This document shows positions 44,651 through 55,489 of a stretch of DNA of 64,000 nucleotides, in pieces. Both the position numbers and the translations under genes were made by a program. This DNA is from Pelosinus sp. IPA-1 (GTDB lineage Bacteria > Bacillota > Negativicutes > DSM-13327). The first letter of the stretch is position 1. The number at the start of each line of letters is the position of its first letter. The notes beneath the pieces are model-generated. The model was not told the origin of the DNA. It did no database searches and was given only the letters and a program-made list of their open reading frames with translations. The stretch lies in contig NZ_BSVC01000004.1 of NCBI RefSeq assembly GCF_030269905.1, forward strand, positions 496,001 through 560,000. Reading direction: 5' to 3'.

Positions 44651-45484
44651 TTATAGATTAAAAAACAAAGTAACCAGAGATAGGCAAATTTCAATACCAA
44701 TTAGAATAATAACCGCCCATTCCAAACGAGTCCCTCTTTTGGCATGAGCTAGTCCTGAAAAGACCTCTGTAATATCCATCAATGTATCTATTTTATGACG
44801 AAGTTTCTCATAACGATCTGCCAACTCAAATAAGGTTGCAAGTTCATTAAATAATTCACCCGCTTTTTCATTATTCCAAGTTATCGCAGGTTTATCCAAT
44901 AACATGATATAGGAAATAGTACTCAATTTGAACTCTAAAATGCTCGCTGACAATTTTGCTAATTTCTCATCGGAAACTGCTAATTCCCCTTTATGCAAAC
45001 TATTAACAACATCTTCTATTTCATCTAATACACGGGATATTTCCATTTCAATTTTTTCTAATGCTACTGACTTTGCCAATATAGTCGAAACAATGTCAAA
45101 TTGGTACTCAGCTTGCTCTTCTGTTACCATATAATCATTATTAATAGCATATTCACTATCTGGATTATTTTCTATTTTATACTCATCAACATATTTAAAC
45201 GGATTTGAGTCATTTATACCAACTTCTATATTTTTCAGGTAATTAATTACGTCCATTATTTCGTGGTGTTGAAAATTTAAAAAGACAATACTACCAAAAT
45301 GAAAAAGATAAACCCTTTTCTCTTCGATCTCACGAACAATACCTTGTAATTCGCTTCCTTTGAGGATTAAATACTCTTCCCATTTCAATTTACGATTACT
45401 GCCAAAATGCTGGGAAATTTTATTCAAGTTCATCTCGTTCCCTAATACAATGGCTTTAAACTCTGTTTCAACCAATTGTTTCAC
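44651..45484 (-). CDS. RMD1/YagE family (DUF155) membrane-anchored protein
   Basis: 277 aa. The N-terminal DUF155 domain has YLFHFGSIVFLNFQ; a long helical part with EISRVLDEIEDV and RYEKLRHKIDTLMDITEVFSGLAH follows, and one C-terminal transmembrane helix (about 257-276) anchors it. Related to yeast Rmd1 and bacterial YagE proteins; function unknown in bacteria. GTG start after TGGAGA. Confidence 0.8.
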   Translation of the reverse strand: MKQLVETEFKAIVLGNEMNLNKISQHFGSNRKLKWEEYLILKGSELQGIVREIEEKRVYLFHFGSIVFLNFQHHEIMDVINYLKNIEVGINDSNPFKYVDEYKIENNPDSEYAINNDYMVTEEQAEYQFDIVSTILAKSVALEKIEMEISRVLDEIEDVVNSLHKGELAVSDEKLAKLSASILEFKLSTISYIMLLDKPAITWNNEKAGELFNELATLFELADRYEKLRHKIDTLMDITEVFSGLAHAKRGTRLEWAVIILIGIEICLSLVTLFFNL

Positions 45485-45670
45485 TCTCCATGTAAGCTAA
45501 TAAAATATCTTTAAGCTCGGCTCATATTAAAAGACTTGGCTAATGCCAAGCACTAGAGGACATTGCTCTCTCTCTAAAAAATTAACATTACTGTTTTTTG
45601 CAATTTAATTGCTTTTATCTATCGATTGAGATATTTTATAAGAGATACTACTAGAAAAGAGGGTCACTTT

Positions 45671-46009
45671 ATGAATATTCAAATCTTTGGTACAAAAAAA
45701 TGTCAAGATACTCGAAAAGCAGAGCGGTACTTCAAAGAAAGAAAAATCCCTTATCAATTCATTGACTTAACAATAAAAGGACTTAGTAAGGGAGAGTTAA
45801 CCAGTATACAGCGGTTTATTAATATAAGAGAGCTTATTAATACAACAAGTAAGGAGTATCAAGCAAGTAACTTAAAATACATTGTTCACAATACAGAGGA
45901 CATACTATTAAATAATCCTTTATTATTCAAGACCCCGATTGTCAGAAATGCACCAATAGGCGCAACTGTCGGCTATTGCCCTGACAGCTGGAAACAATGG
46001 CAGGATTAA
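45671..46009 (+). CDS. ArsC/Spx-family thioredoxin-fold protein
   Basis: 112 aa. FGTKKCQDTRKAERYFKERKIPYQFIDL near the N-terminus gives the single catalytic-type cysteine (C11) of ArsC-like proteins. The C-terminal PIVRNAPIGATVGYCPDSW replaces the usual arginine triad area of true arsenate reductases, so arsenate reduction is doubtful. Start ATG 45671 after GAGGGT. Plus-strand gene between two minus-strand units. Confidence 0.8.
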   Translation: MNIQIFGTKKCQDTRKAERYFKERKIPYQFIDLTIKGLSKGELTSIQRFINIRELINTTSKEYQASNLKYIVHNTEDILLNNPLLFKTPIVRNAPIGATVGYCPDSWKQWQD

Positions 46010-46054
46010 TAGATAATAAACTCCCAACCAAATAAAACACCGTTGCTACCTTTA

Positions 46055-46085
46055 CACAAAGGAACTTATCTAAAGCTCCTTTGTG
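46055..46085. terminator. Possible terminator between the ArsC-like gene and proS
   Basis: CACAAAGGA / TCCTTTGTG (46055-46063, 46077-46085) with a 13-nt loop. T-runs nearby are weak, so the call is tentative. Confidence 0.35.
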
Positions 46086-46104
46086 CCTGAAGATAGCTTT
46101 TTAT

Positions 46105-47808
46105 TTATAATCTAGCTAATAGATCTTTTATCTCATTTAAATAATTATTTACATCAAAATAGAAGACTTCTCCAGTACGTCGCACTTTAACTTCAATTAG
46201 ATTTTCATTGATTGTTTTCGGACCGACAGTTACTTTTAAAGGATATCCAATCAGATCAGCATCTTTAAATTTTACTCCGGGGCGCTCGTTGCGATCATCA
46301 AAAACAGCTTCAACGCCAGATGCATTTAAATCTTGATATATTTTATTAGATAAAGACATTTGCGCCTCATCTTTAGGACTAATAGGAACTATTACCACAT
46401 GATATGGTGCAATCGCAACTGGCCAAACAATACCATATTCATCATTATTTTGCTCAATTGTAGCAGCCATAGTACGACTTACTCCAATACCATAGCATCC
46501 CATAACCATTGGTTTTTCTCTACCATTTTCATCTAGGTATGTCGCCTTTAAAGCCTCGCTATATTTAGTATGAAGTTTAAACACCTGACCTACTTCAATA
46601 CCTCTTGCAGTTTTGACAGCTACATCACAATGAGGGCATGGATCATTCTCCTGAATTAAACGAATATCTGTAACTATTGTTGGAGAAAAATCACGTTTCG
46701 CATTTACATTACGGTAATGTTGATTAGGAGTATTCGCTCCACATACCCCATTGTATAAATTCATAACAGTAGGATCTGCAACAATAATAGGACATTTTAT
46801 GCCTACAGGGCCAATAAATCCTGGAGTACTTCCAAGATCCTCAACTATTGTTTTTTCATCTGCCAATTCTATAGTTAAGCAATCAACTATATTTTGCAGT
46901 TTAATCTCATTCACTTCGTGATCCCCACGTACCAAGGCCATGACAACGCCTTTGTCCGTATTATATACAAGTGTCTTAATCGTCTTATCTGCAGAAATCC
47001 CAAGTAAGGCTGTGACAGACTCTATTGACTTAGTTCCTGGCGTGTCCGTAATGGTTAAACTTTGTAACTCTTCTTCTGGCATTACAATTGGTTTCAATTC
47101 TGCTTTTTCAACATTTGCCGCATAATTACAAGATGGACAATATACAATAGCAGCTTCTCCTGAATCTGCTATTACCATAAATTCATGGGTTTTACTGCCA
47201 CCTATGGCCCCACCGTCTGCTTCTACAGCCCTAAAAGTTAATCCGCAACGACTAAATATGTTACTATAAGCGTCATACATTTGATCATAACTATTAGTAA
47301 GCCCCTCTTCATCTTTATCAAAAGAGTATAAATCTTTCATGATAAATTCACGACCACGCATAAGACCAAAACGAGGACGACGTTCATCACGATACTTATT
47401 TTGTATTTGATATAATTTTAAAGGTAACTGGCGATAAGATCGAACATCTGACCGGACTAAGGTAGTAATCATTTCTTCGTGAGTAGGCCCCAGACAAAAA
47501 TTACGATTATGACGATCCTTTAGTCTAAACATCTCATCACCATAGACATCCCAACGTCCAGTTTCCTGCCACATTTCGGCAGGTTGTATAATCGGCATTA
47601 ATAACTCTTGACCGCCCTTACCATCCATCTCCTGACGCACGATTGTTTCAATCTTTCTAAGTACGCGTAACGCTAGAGGCATATAAGTATATATTCCACC
47701 AGCTGCTTTACGAATCATGCCAGCCCGTAACATAAGCTGATGACTGACCACCTCGGCCTCTGCTGGGGTTTCTCTTAATGTTGGAGCATATAATTGTGAT
47801 ACACGCAT
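46105..47808 (-). CDS. proS: Prolyl-tRNA synthetase (bacterial type with editing domain)
   Basis: 567-aa class II synthetase. Motif 1/2 region [18 protein letters not shown] and GPTHEEMIT, motif 2 [21 protein letters not shown], an inserted editing domain (about 225-405), motif 3 [14 protein letters not shown], and a C-terminal anticodon-binding domain. ATG 47808 is the usual family start ([13 protein letters not shown]); ispG ends 4 bp upstream. Confidence 0.95.
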   Translation of the reverse strand: MRVSQLYAPTLRETPAEAEVVSHQLMLRAGMIRKAAGGIYTYMPLALRVLRKIETIVRQEMDGKGGQELLMPIIQPAEMWQETGRWDVYGDEMFRLKDRHNRNFCLGPTHEEMITTLVRSDVRSYRQLPLKLYQIQNKYRDERRPRFGLMRGREFIMKDLYSFDKDEEGLTNSYDQMYDAYSNIFSRCGLTFRAVEADGGAIGGSKTHEFMVIADSGEAAIVYCPSCNYAANVEKAELKPIVMPEEELQSLTITDTPGTKSIESVTALLGISADKTIKTLVYNTDKGVVMALVRGDHEVNEIKLQNIVDCLTIELADEKTIVEDLGSTPGFIGPVGIKCPIIVADPTVMNLYNGVCGANTPNQHYRNVNAKRDFSPTIVTDIRLIQENDPCPHCDVAVKTARGIEVGQVFKLHTKYSEALKATYLDENGREKPMVMGCYGIGVSRTMAATIEQNNDEYGIVWPVAIAPYHVVIVPISPKDEAQMSLSNKIYQDLNASGVEAVFDDRNERPGVKFKDADLIGYPLKVTVGPKTINENLIEVKVRRTGEVFYFDVNNYLNEIKDLLARL

Positions 47809-47812
47809 AGTT

Positions 47813-48880
47813 TTATTTTTCCTCCTCAATGAGTTTGTCAATTTCTGAAAATAATGCTGTAATTAGTTGATCTTCAGGGACTTTTTTTAGTATTTCGCCT
47901 TTGCGAAATACTAAGCCTTGTCCTTTACCACCAGCAATTCCAATATCGGCTTCCTTAGCCTCACCTGGCCCATTCACAACGCATCCCATTACTGCAACTT
48001 TAAAGGGTTTACGTACATTACTCAATTTTTGTTCCACTTGTTCCGCAATTGCCGCTAAGTCAATATTACAACGACCACAAGTCGGGCAGGATATCAAGGT
48101 TGGACCATACTCTTTTAAGCCTAATGACTTTAAAATTTCATTTGCAACCTTTACTTCTTCTACAGGATCACCTGTTAAAGAAACACGAATAGTATCCCCT
48201 ATACCTTGTGCTAATAAAGCACCAATTCCTACAGCTGATTTAACAATGCCTGATTTTATGGTTCCCGCCTCTGTAATCCCTAAGTGTAATGGATAATCAA
48301 CTACTTCAGACATTAATTGATACGCTTTTATCGTAGTTGGAACATCATTTGCTTTTAAAGATATTTTAATATCGCGAAAATCTAACTTTTCTAAAATAGC
48401 AATGTGTTGCAGTGCGCTCTTCACCATACCCGCAGGAGTGGGGTGACCACCGCATTCTTCTAAAATGCTTTTTTCTAAAGAGCCTGCATTTACACCAATA
48501 CGAATTGGAATGCGCCTTTTTTTTGCTTCTTTGACAATAATGGCAACATGCTCTACATCACCAATATTACCAGGATTAATTCGCAACGCGTCTATACCAT
48601 TTTCGATAGCCGCGACAGCTAAACGATAATCAAAATGAATATCTGCAATTAAAGGCGTTTTTACCTTTGACTTTATCTCTTTGATAGCCATAGCAGCAGC
48701 CATATCAGGTACAGCTAACCGTACAATATCACATCCTACAAGCTCTAACCTCTCAATTTGAGCTACCGTAGCAACTATGTTGTCGGTTTTCGTATTGGTC
48801 ATTGATTGTACCGATATCGGAGCTGAATCTCCAACCAATATATTACCAATTCGTATAAGAGACGTTTTTTTCCGTTGCAT
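47813..48880 (-). CDS. ispG: 4-hydroxy-3-methylbut-2-enyl diphosphate synthase
   Basis: 355-aa iron-sulfur enzyme of the non-mevalonate isoprenoid pathway (MEcPP to HMBPP). The N-terminal TIM barrel starts SVQSMTNT; the C-terminal cluster cysteines are in ISCPTCGRC and [12 protein letters not shown] 48880 ([12 protein letters not shown]) fits the family; the 22 codons upstream lie in a long hairpin and are not conserved. Preceded by rseP and followed directly by proS. Confidence 0.93.
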   Translation of the reverse strand: MQRKKTSLIRIGNILVGDSAPISVQSMTNTKTDNIVATVAQIERLELVGCDIVRLAVPDMAAAMAIKEIKSKVKTPLIADIHFDYRLAVAAIENGIDALRINPGNIGDVEHVAIIVKEAKKRRIPIRIGVNAGSLEKSILEECGGHPTPAGMVKSALQHIAILEKLDFRDIKISLKANDVPTTIKAYQLMSEVVDYPLHLGITEAGTIKSGIVKSAVGIGALLAQGIGDTIRVSLTGDPVEEVKVANEILKSLGLKEYGPTLISCPTCGRCNIDLAAIAEQVEQKLSNVRKPFKVAVMGCVVNGPGEAKEADIGIAGGKGQGLVFRKGEILKKVPEDQLITALFSEIDKLIEEEK

Positions 48881-48897
48881 TCTTTTCACCCATTTCT

Positions 48898-48930
48898 CAC
48901 CAGCAAAAAAAACATCCCATTTTGCTGGTG
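48898..48930. repeat. Hairpin between rseP and ispG
   Basis: CACCAGCAAAA / TTTTGCTGGTG, an 11-bp perfect stem at 48898-48908 and 48920-48930. Lacks a trailing T-run beyond the stem; may act as an RNA-processing or attenuating hairpin in the leader of ispG. Confidence 0.5.
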
Positions 48931-48958
48931 ATATATTTTTACCCACCTTTATTATTAC

Positions 48959-49990
48959 TTAAAATATCTTCAATCGAGAAATATCCTTAAAGGTAGCTAC
49001 TAAAAATAAAAGCATCAATAAGGCAAAGCCAATCATTTGTATAAGCTGCATATGCTTTTTATCTAAAGGTTTGCCACGCAATCCTTCGATTGCTAGAGTG
49101 ACAAAATGGCCACCATCAAGCATAGGTACCGGCAATAAATTAATAAGCCCTAAATTAATACTTAAAAATGCCGCAAATTGCAACAACGGCATTAAACCTA
49201 ATTGTGCTACCTCTCCAGCCATTTGTGCTACACCAATTGGTCCAGCGACCTCTGCTGCAACTTTTCCGGTAACCATTTGTGCTATGCCAACTACCATGCT
49301 GCTAGCCACTAGATAGGTCTGCTTAACAGCCAAACCAAACGATTCCACGAAACCTGGATGGTATTTATCAATCTGTGGCATAACACCTATAATGCCTCGA
49401 TTGGCTTTCTCATCATATTCTGGGACAATTATAGTAGTTTTAATTTCTTCGTTATGCTGATATCGTAACTTTAGTGGATTTCCTGCATTTACTTGTACAA
49501 TATCAACAAAACCTCGCCATGATGTAATTTCTGTATCATTAACAGATACAATTTTATCTCCAAGAGACAATCCTGCTTGGGCTGCTGGCTTATCAGCAAA
49601 TACATTTCCAACAATAGGAACATTAGAAGGAGTATCAATACCTGAATTTAGGAATATAGTCATAAATAATAAAACTGGCAATACAAAATTCATCGTTGAT
49701 CCAGCGACTATCACTAACATTCTAGCGGGAATTGATTTTGCACTAAAAGAGCCTTCATCTTGTTCTTCATCCGGGTCCATACCTGCAATCTTATTAAAGC
49801 CACCTAGTGGTATAATTCTCCAAGAATATAATGTTTCACCATGCTTGTAACTAATTATCTTAGGCCCAAAACCAATGGCAAATTCGTCGACTCGCATGCC
49901 GGCCATCTTTGCTGTAACAAAATGCCCTAACTCATGAACCAATACCAAAAGACCAAAGACAAAAATGGTAGCAACAGCTGTCATCAACAA
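48959..49990 (-). CDS. rseP: Site-2 intramembrane metalloprotease RseP
   Basis: 343 aa. Zinc motif HELGH in VLVHELGHFVTAK near residue 20, a PDZ domain (about 125-195), and the third ligand in LLPVPMLDGGHF near 290; four transmembrane helices. It cleaves membrane-bound regulators or signal-peptide remnants. TTG 49990 is preferred, with AGGAG 8 nt upstream; GTG 49999 overlaps the site. Confidence 0.92.
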   Translation of the reverse strand: MLMTAVATIFVFGLLVLVHELGHFVTAKMAGMRVDEFAIGFGPKIISYKHGETLYSWRIIPLGGFNKIAGMDPDEEQDEGSFSAKSIPARMLVIVAGSTMNFVLPVLLFMTIFLNSGIDTPSNVPIVGNVFADKPAAQAGLSLGDKIVSVNDTEITSWRGFVDIVQVNAGNPLKLRYQHNEEIKTTIIVPEYDEKANRGIIGVMPQIDKYHPGFVESFGLAVKQTYLVASSMVVGIAQMVTGKVAAEVAGPIGVAQMAGEVAQLGLMPLLQFAAFLSINLGLINLLPVPMLDGGHFVTLAIEGLRGKPLDKKHMQLIQMIGFALLMLLFLVATFKDISRLKIF

Positions 49991-50023
49991 TAAAATCACT
50001 CCTATCTTTTTATTATAAGAAAT

Positions 50024-51181
50024 CTATTCCCTAATCGCCCTTAAAATTTCCTTAGCCTTACTTCGCGCTACCACATCCGTATGATAAATTTCATTCAAAT
50101 TAGGTGCAGCAACTAAGCTGTGGCTTTGCATTACACTATGTATCACTGTGAAAATGTCAAGATAGCGAAGTTTTCCTTCAAGAAATGCATAAACAGCTTC
50201 TTCGTTTGCAGCATTAAATACACAAGGCATTGTTCCACCAGTATATCCTGCATCAAAAGCAAGTTGCAATATAGGAAAAGTAATTTTATCTGGAGGAGAA
50301 AAGGTTAATTCTGATAACGCTTTAAAATCAAGTCTGGGATAATCTGTAGCAACCCTTGCTGGATAAGTAAGAGCGTACTGAATAGGTACTCTCATATCGG
50401 GCTTTCCTAACTGCGCAATAACAGATCCATCTATAAACTCTACCATGGAGTGAACAATGCTTTGTGGATGTACGACAACCTCAATTTGGGAGTACTCCAC
50501 CCCAAACAACCAACGAGCTTCAATCACTTCTAACCCTTTATTGGCTAAAGTAGAGGAATCTACGGTAATTTTTTTTCCCATTGACCAATTAGGGTGACGT
50601 AAACAATCTTCCACTGTTATATTTTGTAATGCTTCTGTTTTTAATCCTCGAAAAGGACCACCTGATGCCGTCAGAAGAATGCGATTTATATTCTTACTAT
50701 TTTCGCCTTGCAAACATTGAAAAATAGCACTATGTTCACTATCAACGGGTAAAATTTTAACATTTTTTTCTTTTGCAAGTTGCGTTACCAATTCACCAGC
50801 AGCTACCAAAGTCTCTTTATTGGCAAGAGCAATATTTTTACCAGCCTCAATAGCGGCAATCGTCGGCTTTAAACCTGCGAATCCTACTAAAGAAGTTAGT
50901 ACTGTAGTTACTGCCACATGAGTAGCTGCTGCTATTAAACCTTCTTCGCCTGTCAAAATACGAGTAGGACCTGAGTACCTTCTGACTAGTCTATCCGCTG
51001 CTTCCTGATCCACTAGTACAGCAATTTGGGGTCTAAAATATTCAATTTGTTTTTCAAGTAAAATATCATTATGGTAAGCAGCCAAAGCAGTTACAGAAAA
51101 TTTATCTTGATGAGCTGCAATGACCTCTAAGGCTTGTGTGCCAATCGAACCTGTACTGCCTAATATCGCTATATGTTGCAT
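50024..51181 (-). CDS. dxr: 1-deoxy-D-xylulose 5-phosphate reductoisomerase
   Basis: 385-aa NADPH enzyme making MEP. ILGSTGSIGTQALEVI at residues 5-20, the substrate loop PVDSEHSAIFQCL, LTASGGPFRG and NWSMGKKITVDSSTL. Complete; the target of fosmidomycin. Part of the uppS-cdsA-dxr-rseP-ispG run common in Firmicutes. Confidence 0.96.
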   Translation of the reverse strand: MQHIAILGSTGSIGTQALEVIAAHQDKFSVTALAAYHNDILLEKQIEYFRPQIAVLVDQEAADRLVRRYSGPTRILTGEEGLIAAATHVAVTTVLTSLVGFAGLKPTIAAIEAGKNIALANKETLVAAGELVTQLAKEKNVKILPVDSEHSAIFQCLQGENSKNINRILLTASGGPFRGLKTEALQNITVEDCLRHPNWSMGKKITVDSSTLANKGLEVIEARWLFGVEYSQIEVVVHPQSIVHSMVEFIDGSVIAQLGKPDMRVPIQYALTYPARVATDYPRLDFKALSELTFSPPDKITFPILQLAFDAGYTGGTMPCVFNAANEEAVYAFLEGKLRYLDIFTVIHSVMQSHSLVAAPNLNEIYHTDVVARSKAKEILRAIRE

Positions 51182-51259
51182 ATAAACTCTCCCTTAACAG
51201 ACTAGACATCTTATAAATCCCTTGTAAGTATTTAATAAAAATCTCTACAAAAGATATTA

Positions 51260-52084
51260 TTATAGTATAAAAGTATGTATATAGTAGTAAATAACAGGAA
51301 CTGCAAATAATATGCTATCGAAGCGATCTAAAATGCCTCCGTGCCCCGGCAGTATTTTTCCAGAATCCTTAACGCCTGCAAATCGCTTCAAAGCAGACTC
51401 TGCTAAATCACCAATAGGTGCGACGATACCAACTAAAAAACCCATAATTAAACTATGACCGCTAGGTAACTGAAAGAGGTATCCTAGTCCAACAATAGCC
51501 ACTACACTCCCAAATACACCTCCGAGAGCCCCCTCTACCGTTTTGGCAGGACTAATTCCAGGACATAACTTATGTCTTCCAAACTTAGAGCCAACAAAAT
51601 AAGCAAAAGTATCATTCGCCCAAGTCCCAACAAAGGCTAACCATACGTAAGCAGCTCCCGCAGACAAGTTCCCTAAAGAAGTAACAATGTGTAAAGAATT
51701 ATTACTATATCTGAGAAGTAATAAATGGGAAAAGGACAATCCAATATAAGTAATGCCAAATAAAGAAAAGGCCGCATCTACAACCGTAAATTTATTAGCC
51801 GAGACTACAATTTTATATAATACAAGCAAAGTACTAAAAAAAAGTGTCATTATAAGTTCTTGTGAATTTCCGAGCCATGCGCACCCTAATATAATTATAT
51901 TAGCTAAAAAACCTATGTAATATAAGACTTTAATATTCTTATTCTGTAACATAGTATAAAATTCATCCCACGCTAACAATGTAAGAATAAGAATCGCAGC
52001 AGCAAATAACCATTCCCCATATTGAACAACAAAAATTGTAATCGGTATACCTAAGGCCGCAGTCAAAACTCGCCTACCAAGCAT
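51260..52084 (-). CDS. cdsA: Phosphatidate cytidylyltransferase
   Basis: 274-aa membrane enzyme forming CDP-diacylglycerol, with about seven transmembrane helices. The C-terminal CDS signature is complete: KRFAGVKDSGKILPGHGGIL followed by DRFDS. ATG 52084 follows AGGGG by 6 nt. Confidence 0.93.
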   Translation of the reverse strand: MLGRRVLTAALGIPITIFVVQYGEWLFAAAILILTLLAWDEFYTMLQNKNIKVLYYIGFLANIIILGCAWLGNSQELIMTLFFSTLLVLYKIVVSANKFTVVDAAFSLFGITYIGLSFSHLLLLRYSNNSLHIVTSLGNLSAGAAYVWLAFVGTWANDTFAYFVGSKFGRHKLCPGISPAKTVEGALGGVFGSVVAIVGLGYLFQLPSGHSLIMGFLVGIVAPIGDLAESALKRFAGVKDSGKILPGHGGILDRFDSILFAVPVIYYYIHTFIL

Positions 52085-52102
52085 CAAAACACCCCTGTAG
52101 TT

Positions 52103-52870
52103 TTATTTTTTCAAACCGCCAAATCTTCTCTCTCGCTTCTGATAGTCTATTATAGCCTGAATAAAATGCTCTGGCTTAAAGTCAGGCCAGTTAATATCAG
52201 AAAACCAAAACTCCGCATAAGCTGATTGCCATAATAAAAAATTACTTATCCGATAATCCCCACTTGGACGAATAACTAGATCAGGATCAGGTAAATCAGC
52301 AGTATATAAATTGTCCCTTATACTTTTCTCAGTAATATCTTGAGAAAGTAATTCACCACTAGCAATTTTCTCACCAATTACCCGAACAGAATGTAGAATC
52401 TCTGCTCGTCCGCCATAATTAACGGCCAAGTTAAAGACTAGGCCCGTATTTCTTTTAGTATACGCCTGTGCTTCTTCAACCTTTTTCTGTAATTCAGCAG
52501 CCAATTCATCCACATTGCCAATAAAGCGAATTTGTACATTTTTCTTATGAAGTTCATCAATTTCACTATCAAGATATTCAGAGAATAACCTCATTAGTAA
52601 ATTTACTTCATCTGCTGGTCTTTTCCAGTTTTCAGTAGAAAATGCATAAGTAGTCAATACTTTAAGTTTCATGTTCACAGCAGTCGTGACAATGTCACGC
52701 AGGCTCTCTACACCAGCTCTATGACCAAGAGTGCGTGGCAATCCCTTTTTCTTTGCCCACCGGCCATTACCATCCATAATAATTGCAATATGTTGTGGCA
52801 TATTTTCTTGTTTTACTAGGTCATATGCATCAATTTTAATACTTTTTTTATTAAACCAGTTCTTCCACAT
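52103..52870 (-). CDS. uppS: Undecaprenyl diphosphate synthase
   Basis: 255-aa cis-prenyltransferase that makes the C55 lipid carrier for murein. IAIIMDGNGRWAKKKGLPR contains the catalytic aspartate; TLGHRAGVESL, STENWKRP and RPSGDYRISNFLLWQSAYAE are also present. Complete. It begins after a hairpin at 52905-52926. Confidence 0.96.
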   Translation of the reverse strand: MWKNWFNKKSIKIDAYDLVKQENMPQHIAIIMDGNGRWAKKKGLPRTLGHRAGVESLRDIVTTAVNMKLKVLTTYAFSTENWKRPADEVNLLMRLFSEYLDSEIDELHKKNVQIRFIGNVDELAAELQKKVEEAQAYTKRNTGLVFNLAVNYGGRAEILHSVRVIGEKIASGELLSQDITEKSIRDNLYTADLPDPDLVIRPSGDYRISNFLLWQSAYAEFWFSDINWPDFKPEHFIQAIIDYQKRERRFGGLKK

Positions 52871-52904
52871 GTTATGACCTCCAAATTAATCTGGTAAGAA
52901 ACTA

Positions 52905-52926
52905 AACCCCCTCTCGCGAGGGGGTT
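52905..52926 (-). terminator. GC-rich hairpin upstream of uppS
   Basis: AACCCCCTC / GAGGGGGTT with a TCGC loop, a very stable 9-bp stem. On the minus strand it is followed by TTAGTTTCTT, only moderately T-rich. Likely a partial terminator between the frr region and uppS. Confidence 0.65.
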
Positions 52927-52930
52927 CCAG

Positions 52931-53088
52931 TTATGGAGCCAAAATAGCACCAACAGGGCAAACCGCCGCTCAGGCACCGAGATCTACACATTTCCTGAAA
53001 CTGATAGAAAAACATTCTACTACCAGTATTTCCGTAGTAATTGCTCACAAATACCCGGTCATACTTCATCATTTACATGTATAGCCAA
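52931..53088 (-). pseudogene. Decayed 2[4Fe-4S] ferredoxin gene
   Basis: Between the small gene after frr and uppS the minus strand retains a ferredoxin outline in broken frames. Near 53088 it reads L-A-I-H-V-N-D-E, then a stop and P-G-I-C-E-Q, matching a first cluster such as DECIACGICEQ. Near 52990 it reads K-C-V-D-L-G-A-stop, then AAVCPVGAILAP and a TAA at 52931-52933, matching CVDCGACAAVCPVGAI. Several cluster cysteines are lost, there are at least two stops, and the length is not a multiple of three. It is therefore a recent pseudogene. Confidence 0.7.
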
Positions 53089-53094
53089 TAATTT

Positions 53095-53298
53095 TTAAGC
53101 TTTCCCTTTTACCGCTTTATTAGCAGTTACTAAATGATACATATCACCATCAAATCGTTGCCTTATAACATAAGGGCAATTCTCATCTAAGTTCGTTGCT
53201 TGGCGAGTTGGATGTGATATTGTAACTTTATAATTTATCTTTGCTTTATCTAATTGTGTCTTAACCAAAGCAAAGGGTTTAGCTACTGTATCTATCAT
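53095..53298 (-). CDS. Hypothetical small protein downstream of frr
   Basis: 67 aa, beginning MIDTVAKPFALVKTQL and containing YKVTISHPTRQ and CPYVIRQRFDGDMYHLVT. No membrane segment; one cysteine. No family recognised. Its ATG overlaps the frr stop (ATGA), so it is translated with frr. The decayed ferredoxin follows immediately. Confidence 0.65.
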   Translation of the reverse strand: MIDTVAKPFALVKTQLDKAKINYKVTISHPTRQATNLDENCPYVIRQRFDGDMYHLVTANKAVKGKA

Positions 53299-53855
53299 AC
53301 TTCCAATACTTCTTTTTCTTTCGCACTCATAATTGCATCAACTTCTTTTACATACTTATCCGTCAGTTTTTGCATTTCATCTTGTGCTTTTTTAACCTCA
53401 TCTTCGGAAATAGTTTTGTCTTTTTCAAGTTTTTTTATTGCATCATTTGCATCACGTCGAGAATTTCGAATAACAATACGACTATCTTCCGCTTTTTTAT
53501 GAACAACTTTAACAAGTTCAAGACGTCGTTGTTGAGTAAGTTGAGGTATATTCAAGCGAATTATCGTCCCATCACTATTGGGCGTAAGTCCTAAGTCAGA
53601 CTTTAAAATTGCTTTTTCAATTTGAGCAATCATTGTCTTTTCCCAAGCTTGTATTGTAATCATCCTTGGTTCTGGCACTGAAATATTAGCAACTTGGTTA
53701 ATTGGTGTCGGTGTACCATAATAATCCACAACAATCTTATCTAATAGTGCAGGCGTAGCCCTTCCGGCTCGCAGCGTAGATAATTCTCTGCGTAAGGCAT
53801 CAATTACCTTCTTCATTTTTCCTTCATTACTGTCAAAAATTTCTTTAATTAACAT
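53295..53855 (-). CDS. frr: Ribosome recycling factor
   Basis: 186 aa, full length. Conserved LSTLRAGRATPALLD, NISVPEPRMITIQAWEK, SDLGLTPNSDGTIIRLNIPQLT and the three-helix bundle C-terminus. It splits post-termination 70S ribosomes with EF-G. Starts 3 bp after pyrH. Confidence 0.97.
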   Translation of the reverse strand: MLIKEIFDSNEGKMKKVIDALRRELSTLRAGRATPALLDKIVVDYYGTPTPINQVANISVPEPRMITIQAWEKTMIAQIEKAILKSDLGLTPNSDGTIIRLNIPQLTQQRRLELVKVVHKKAEDSRIVIRNSRRDANDAIKKLEKDKTISEDEVKKAQDEMQKLTDKYVKEVDAIMSAKEKEVLEV

Positions 53856-53858
53856 ATA

Positions 53859-54620
<762 letters not shown>

Positions 54621-54641
54621 TTAAGGCCTGTAATAAACTTA

Positions 54642-54694
54642 AGAAAAGACAAAGCTATTACCCCCTATCCTTAGATATAGAAATAAGCTTTGTC
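54642..54694 (-). terminator. Hairpin/terminator between tsf and pyrH
   Basis: GACAAAGCT / AGCTTTGTC (54648-54656, 54686-54694) with a long loop, followed on the minus strand by TTTTCTT. Confidence 0.6.
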
Positions 54695-54739
54695 ATTCTT
54701 AGTTTGAAATCAAAATCAAGTGTACTTGATTTCCTAGAA

Positions 54740-54769
54740 AATAAGAGAACACTGCAGTGTTCTCTTATT
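54740..54769 (-). terminator. Perfect 30-bp palindrome at the end of tsf
   Basis: AATAAGAGAACACTG and its exact complement, centred at 54754/54755 and overlapping the tsf stop. Followed on the minus strand by TTTTCTAG. Stable stem, terminator-like. Confidence 0.7.
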
Positions 54770-55412
54770 TTTTAACAGCAGCCATTACTTCAGCAGCAAA
54801 ATCATTGGCCTTTTTTTCAATACCTTCACCAAGTTGATATCTCGTAAATCTTCTGATGGAAATATTTTCACCAATCTTAGAAATATTTTCATTAATAAGT
54901 TGAGTAATCGTCTTGTCTGGATTTTTAATGAAAACTTGCTCCATTAAACATACTTCTTTATAGTATTTTTCAACACGACCTGTAATCATTTTTTCCACAA
55001 TATTAGCAGGTTTGCCTTCGTTTAATGCTTGCGCTTTAAGAATTTCTTTCTCATGTTCTAACACTTCAGCAGGGACTTCTTCGCGACGTACACAAGTTGG
55101 ATTCGCAGCAGCAATTTGCATTGCAATATCTCTGGCTAAGCTTTTAAAATTATCCGTTTTAGCTACAAAGTCAGTTTCACAGTTAATTTCAACCATTACA
55201 CCAATACGTCCGCCACCATGTATGTATGCTTCAATAACCCCTTCAGAGGCAATTCGATCTGCTTTTTTAGCAGCAGCAGCTAATCCCTTTTCACGTAAGT
55301 AATCAACAGCTTGATCAAGTTCACCTTTCGTTTCAGTTAAGGCTTTTTTACAATCCATCATTCCTGCACCTGTACGTTGGCGCAATTCTTTTACCATTTC
55401 AGCAGTTATCAT
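54765..55412 (-). CDS. tsf: Elongation factor Ts
   Basis: 215 aa, the short EF-Ts form seen in many Clostridia and Negativicutes. N-terminal UBA-like domain ([16 protein letters not shown]), then the [10 protein letters not shown] nucleotide-exchange motif in [14 protein letters not shown]. Exchanges GDP on EF-Tu. Paired with rpsB as in nearly all bacteria. Confidence 0.96.
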   Translation of the reverse strand: MITAEMVKELRQRTGAGMMDCKKALTETKGELDQAVDYLREKGLAAAAKKADRIASEGVIEAYIHGGGRIGVMVEINCETDFVAKTDNFKSLARDIAMQIAAANPTCVRREEVPAEVLEHEKEILKAQALNEGKPANIVEKMITGRVEKYYKEVCLMEQVFIKNPDKTITQLINENISKIGENISIRRFTRYQLGEGIEKKANDFAAEVMAAVKK

Positions 55413-55489
55413 CTATGTAGTCCTCCTATCTATTGTTAAAGGTAAGGGAAAAAACACTAGTTGTCCCCCTTACCTTTATCTAAATATAA

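Noticed and set aside
52970-52972. TGA at a ferredoxin cysteine as selenocysteine
   Set aside because: Other cysteines of the same gene are also lost and the frame is broken elsewhere, so decay is the simpler reading.
52900-53035. Open frame on the minus strand starting MKYDRVFVSN across the ferredoxin remnant
   Set aside because: It ends in the hairpin before uppS, and the competing frames match a known family better.
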